DNA from: Owenia fusiformis
Taxonomy: Eukaryota > Annelida > Polychaeta > Sabellida > Oweniidae
Direction of reading: 5' to 3'
NCBI GenBank assembly: GCA_903813345.2
Contig: CAIIXF020000006.1
Span: 7,678,989 to 7,742,988, forward strand
DNA length: 64,000 nucleotides
The position numbers and the translations under genes were made by a program. Shown one piece after another: positions 63,399-64,000 of the stretch. Under the pieces are notes generated by a model. That model was given only the letters and a program-made list of their open reading frames with translations, did no database searches and had not been told where the DNA came from. Positions within the stretch are counted from its first letter, which is position 1, and every line of letters starts with the position of its first letter.

Positions 63399-64000
63399 TA
63401 AATGTTCAATACATGCATTGACAGTTTAAAAACATTTTCTTGAAATGTTTCCATTTGAGCCTATGAGGCATTTAATAATTAATTGACAAGCTCTGAAACT
63501 GTTATCATTTGGAAACTATGAATTTGTCCCCTGGAAGATGGTCCATGATAAATAATCAATGTTAACTTGTGTCCTTGGATCAAATGTCTTTGAAATCCTT
63601 TGTTTGAAGATATTACAGATGGCACTGATTTGCTCAATTAGAGCAGGGCTTTTTTAATTTTTTGTCAGCTTTTCTCTTCCTTTACCGTATCCAAATGGTT
63701 TGTCTCCAATTACTTCACTATAGGGTGTGGTAATTTTGAATTAATTCTGACCAGTTTCTCAACTTTATAAATTCTGTGGTGAAATTAGATTTTGTCTGAA
63801 ACCTTTGTTAAACAACCAATTAAACCATATCATAGTTGTCATGACGAGATTAGTCCTCATGGAGTACAAATTATAATTTTTGATGAAAAGTTATGAATGT
63901 ATATTTGAATGTATATGTTACGAGTGATTATAACCATTGCTTGAAAAATATTCTCACATTTTCAAAACTGGTGTAGATTTTTCAGAAATTAAGAGTGAAA

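Larger units (their letters stand above)
62472..64000. other. DNAAF3 intron 7 (partial), no exon recognised
   Basis: After the exon 7 donor no sequence matching the next conserved part of DNAAF3 was found. The region contains two simple repeats and one dispersed-repeat copy. Confidence 0.55.

Overview
The window is animal nuclear DNA: strongly AT-rich, with split genes, GT/AG introns and many decayed DNA transposons. DNAAF3, an assembly factor for motile cilia, an alpha-type nicotinic receptor subunit and a Gal3ST-type sulfotransferase all point to a metazoan. The load of short TIR elements built around satellite repeats suggests a marine lophotrochozoan, most likely a bivalve mollusc. That last step is inference.

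Layout, left to right. At 41-94 (-) lies the first coding exon of a ZC3H11A-like CCCH zinc-finger gene that runs off the left edge. It faces CCDC59/TAP26 (2727-7040, +, 4 coding exons, 170 aa) across a probable shared promoter with an ATGGCGG core near 2495. A nicotinic acetylcholine receptor subunit occupies 9801-38168 (-, 5 exons, 497 aa, introns up to 12.4 kb). CWF19L1 occupies 41692-55127 (-, 14 exons, 529 aa). An intronless galactose-3-O-sulfotransferase-like gene (51217-52362, +) sits on the opposite strand inside CWF19L1 intron 3. DNAAF3 starts at 55521 (+) and leaves the window on the right, with 7 exons visible. CWF19L1 and DNAAF3 are head to head, with 393 bp between start codons. 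All exon chains were built by hand; every splice phase closes and the chains read without stops.

Most of the remaining DNA is introns filled with non-autonomous elements. The most striking is a 5.7-kb foldback element (20522-26246) in nAChR intron 2. Its outer ends are near-identical inverted repeats of about 530 bp, and its inner arms are about 182-bp tandem monomers in opposite orientation. Several smaller elements repeat the same plan of terminal inverted repeats around tandem monomers (4580-6544, 42715-44001, 49819-50899, 39140-39508, and a related arrangement at 3100-3586). Two nearly identical 237-bp MITEs lie in opposite orientation on either side of the CWF19L1/DNAAF3 promoter. There are also two nested insertions: a Harbinger-like element inside a mariner-like element at 45915-47371, and one TIR element inside another at 56856-58291. 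A 1-kb minisatellite of 22-bp units starts about 25 bp beyond the CWF19L1 stop codon.

The genes do not form a pathway: CCDC59 and CWF19L1 are nuclear/RNA housekeeping genes, DNAAF3 is ciliary, the nAChR is a membrane channel and the sulfotransferase is a Golgi enzyme. No prokaryotic system, CRISPR array or viral genome was seen. The main unusual content is the family of satellite-cored foldback elements.
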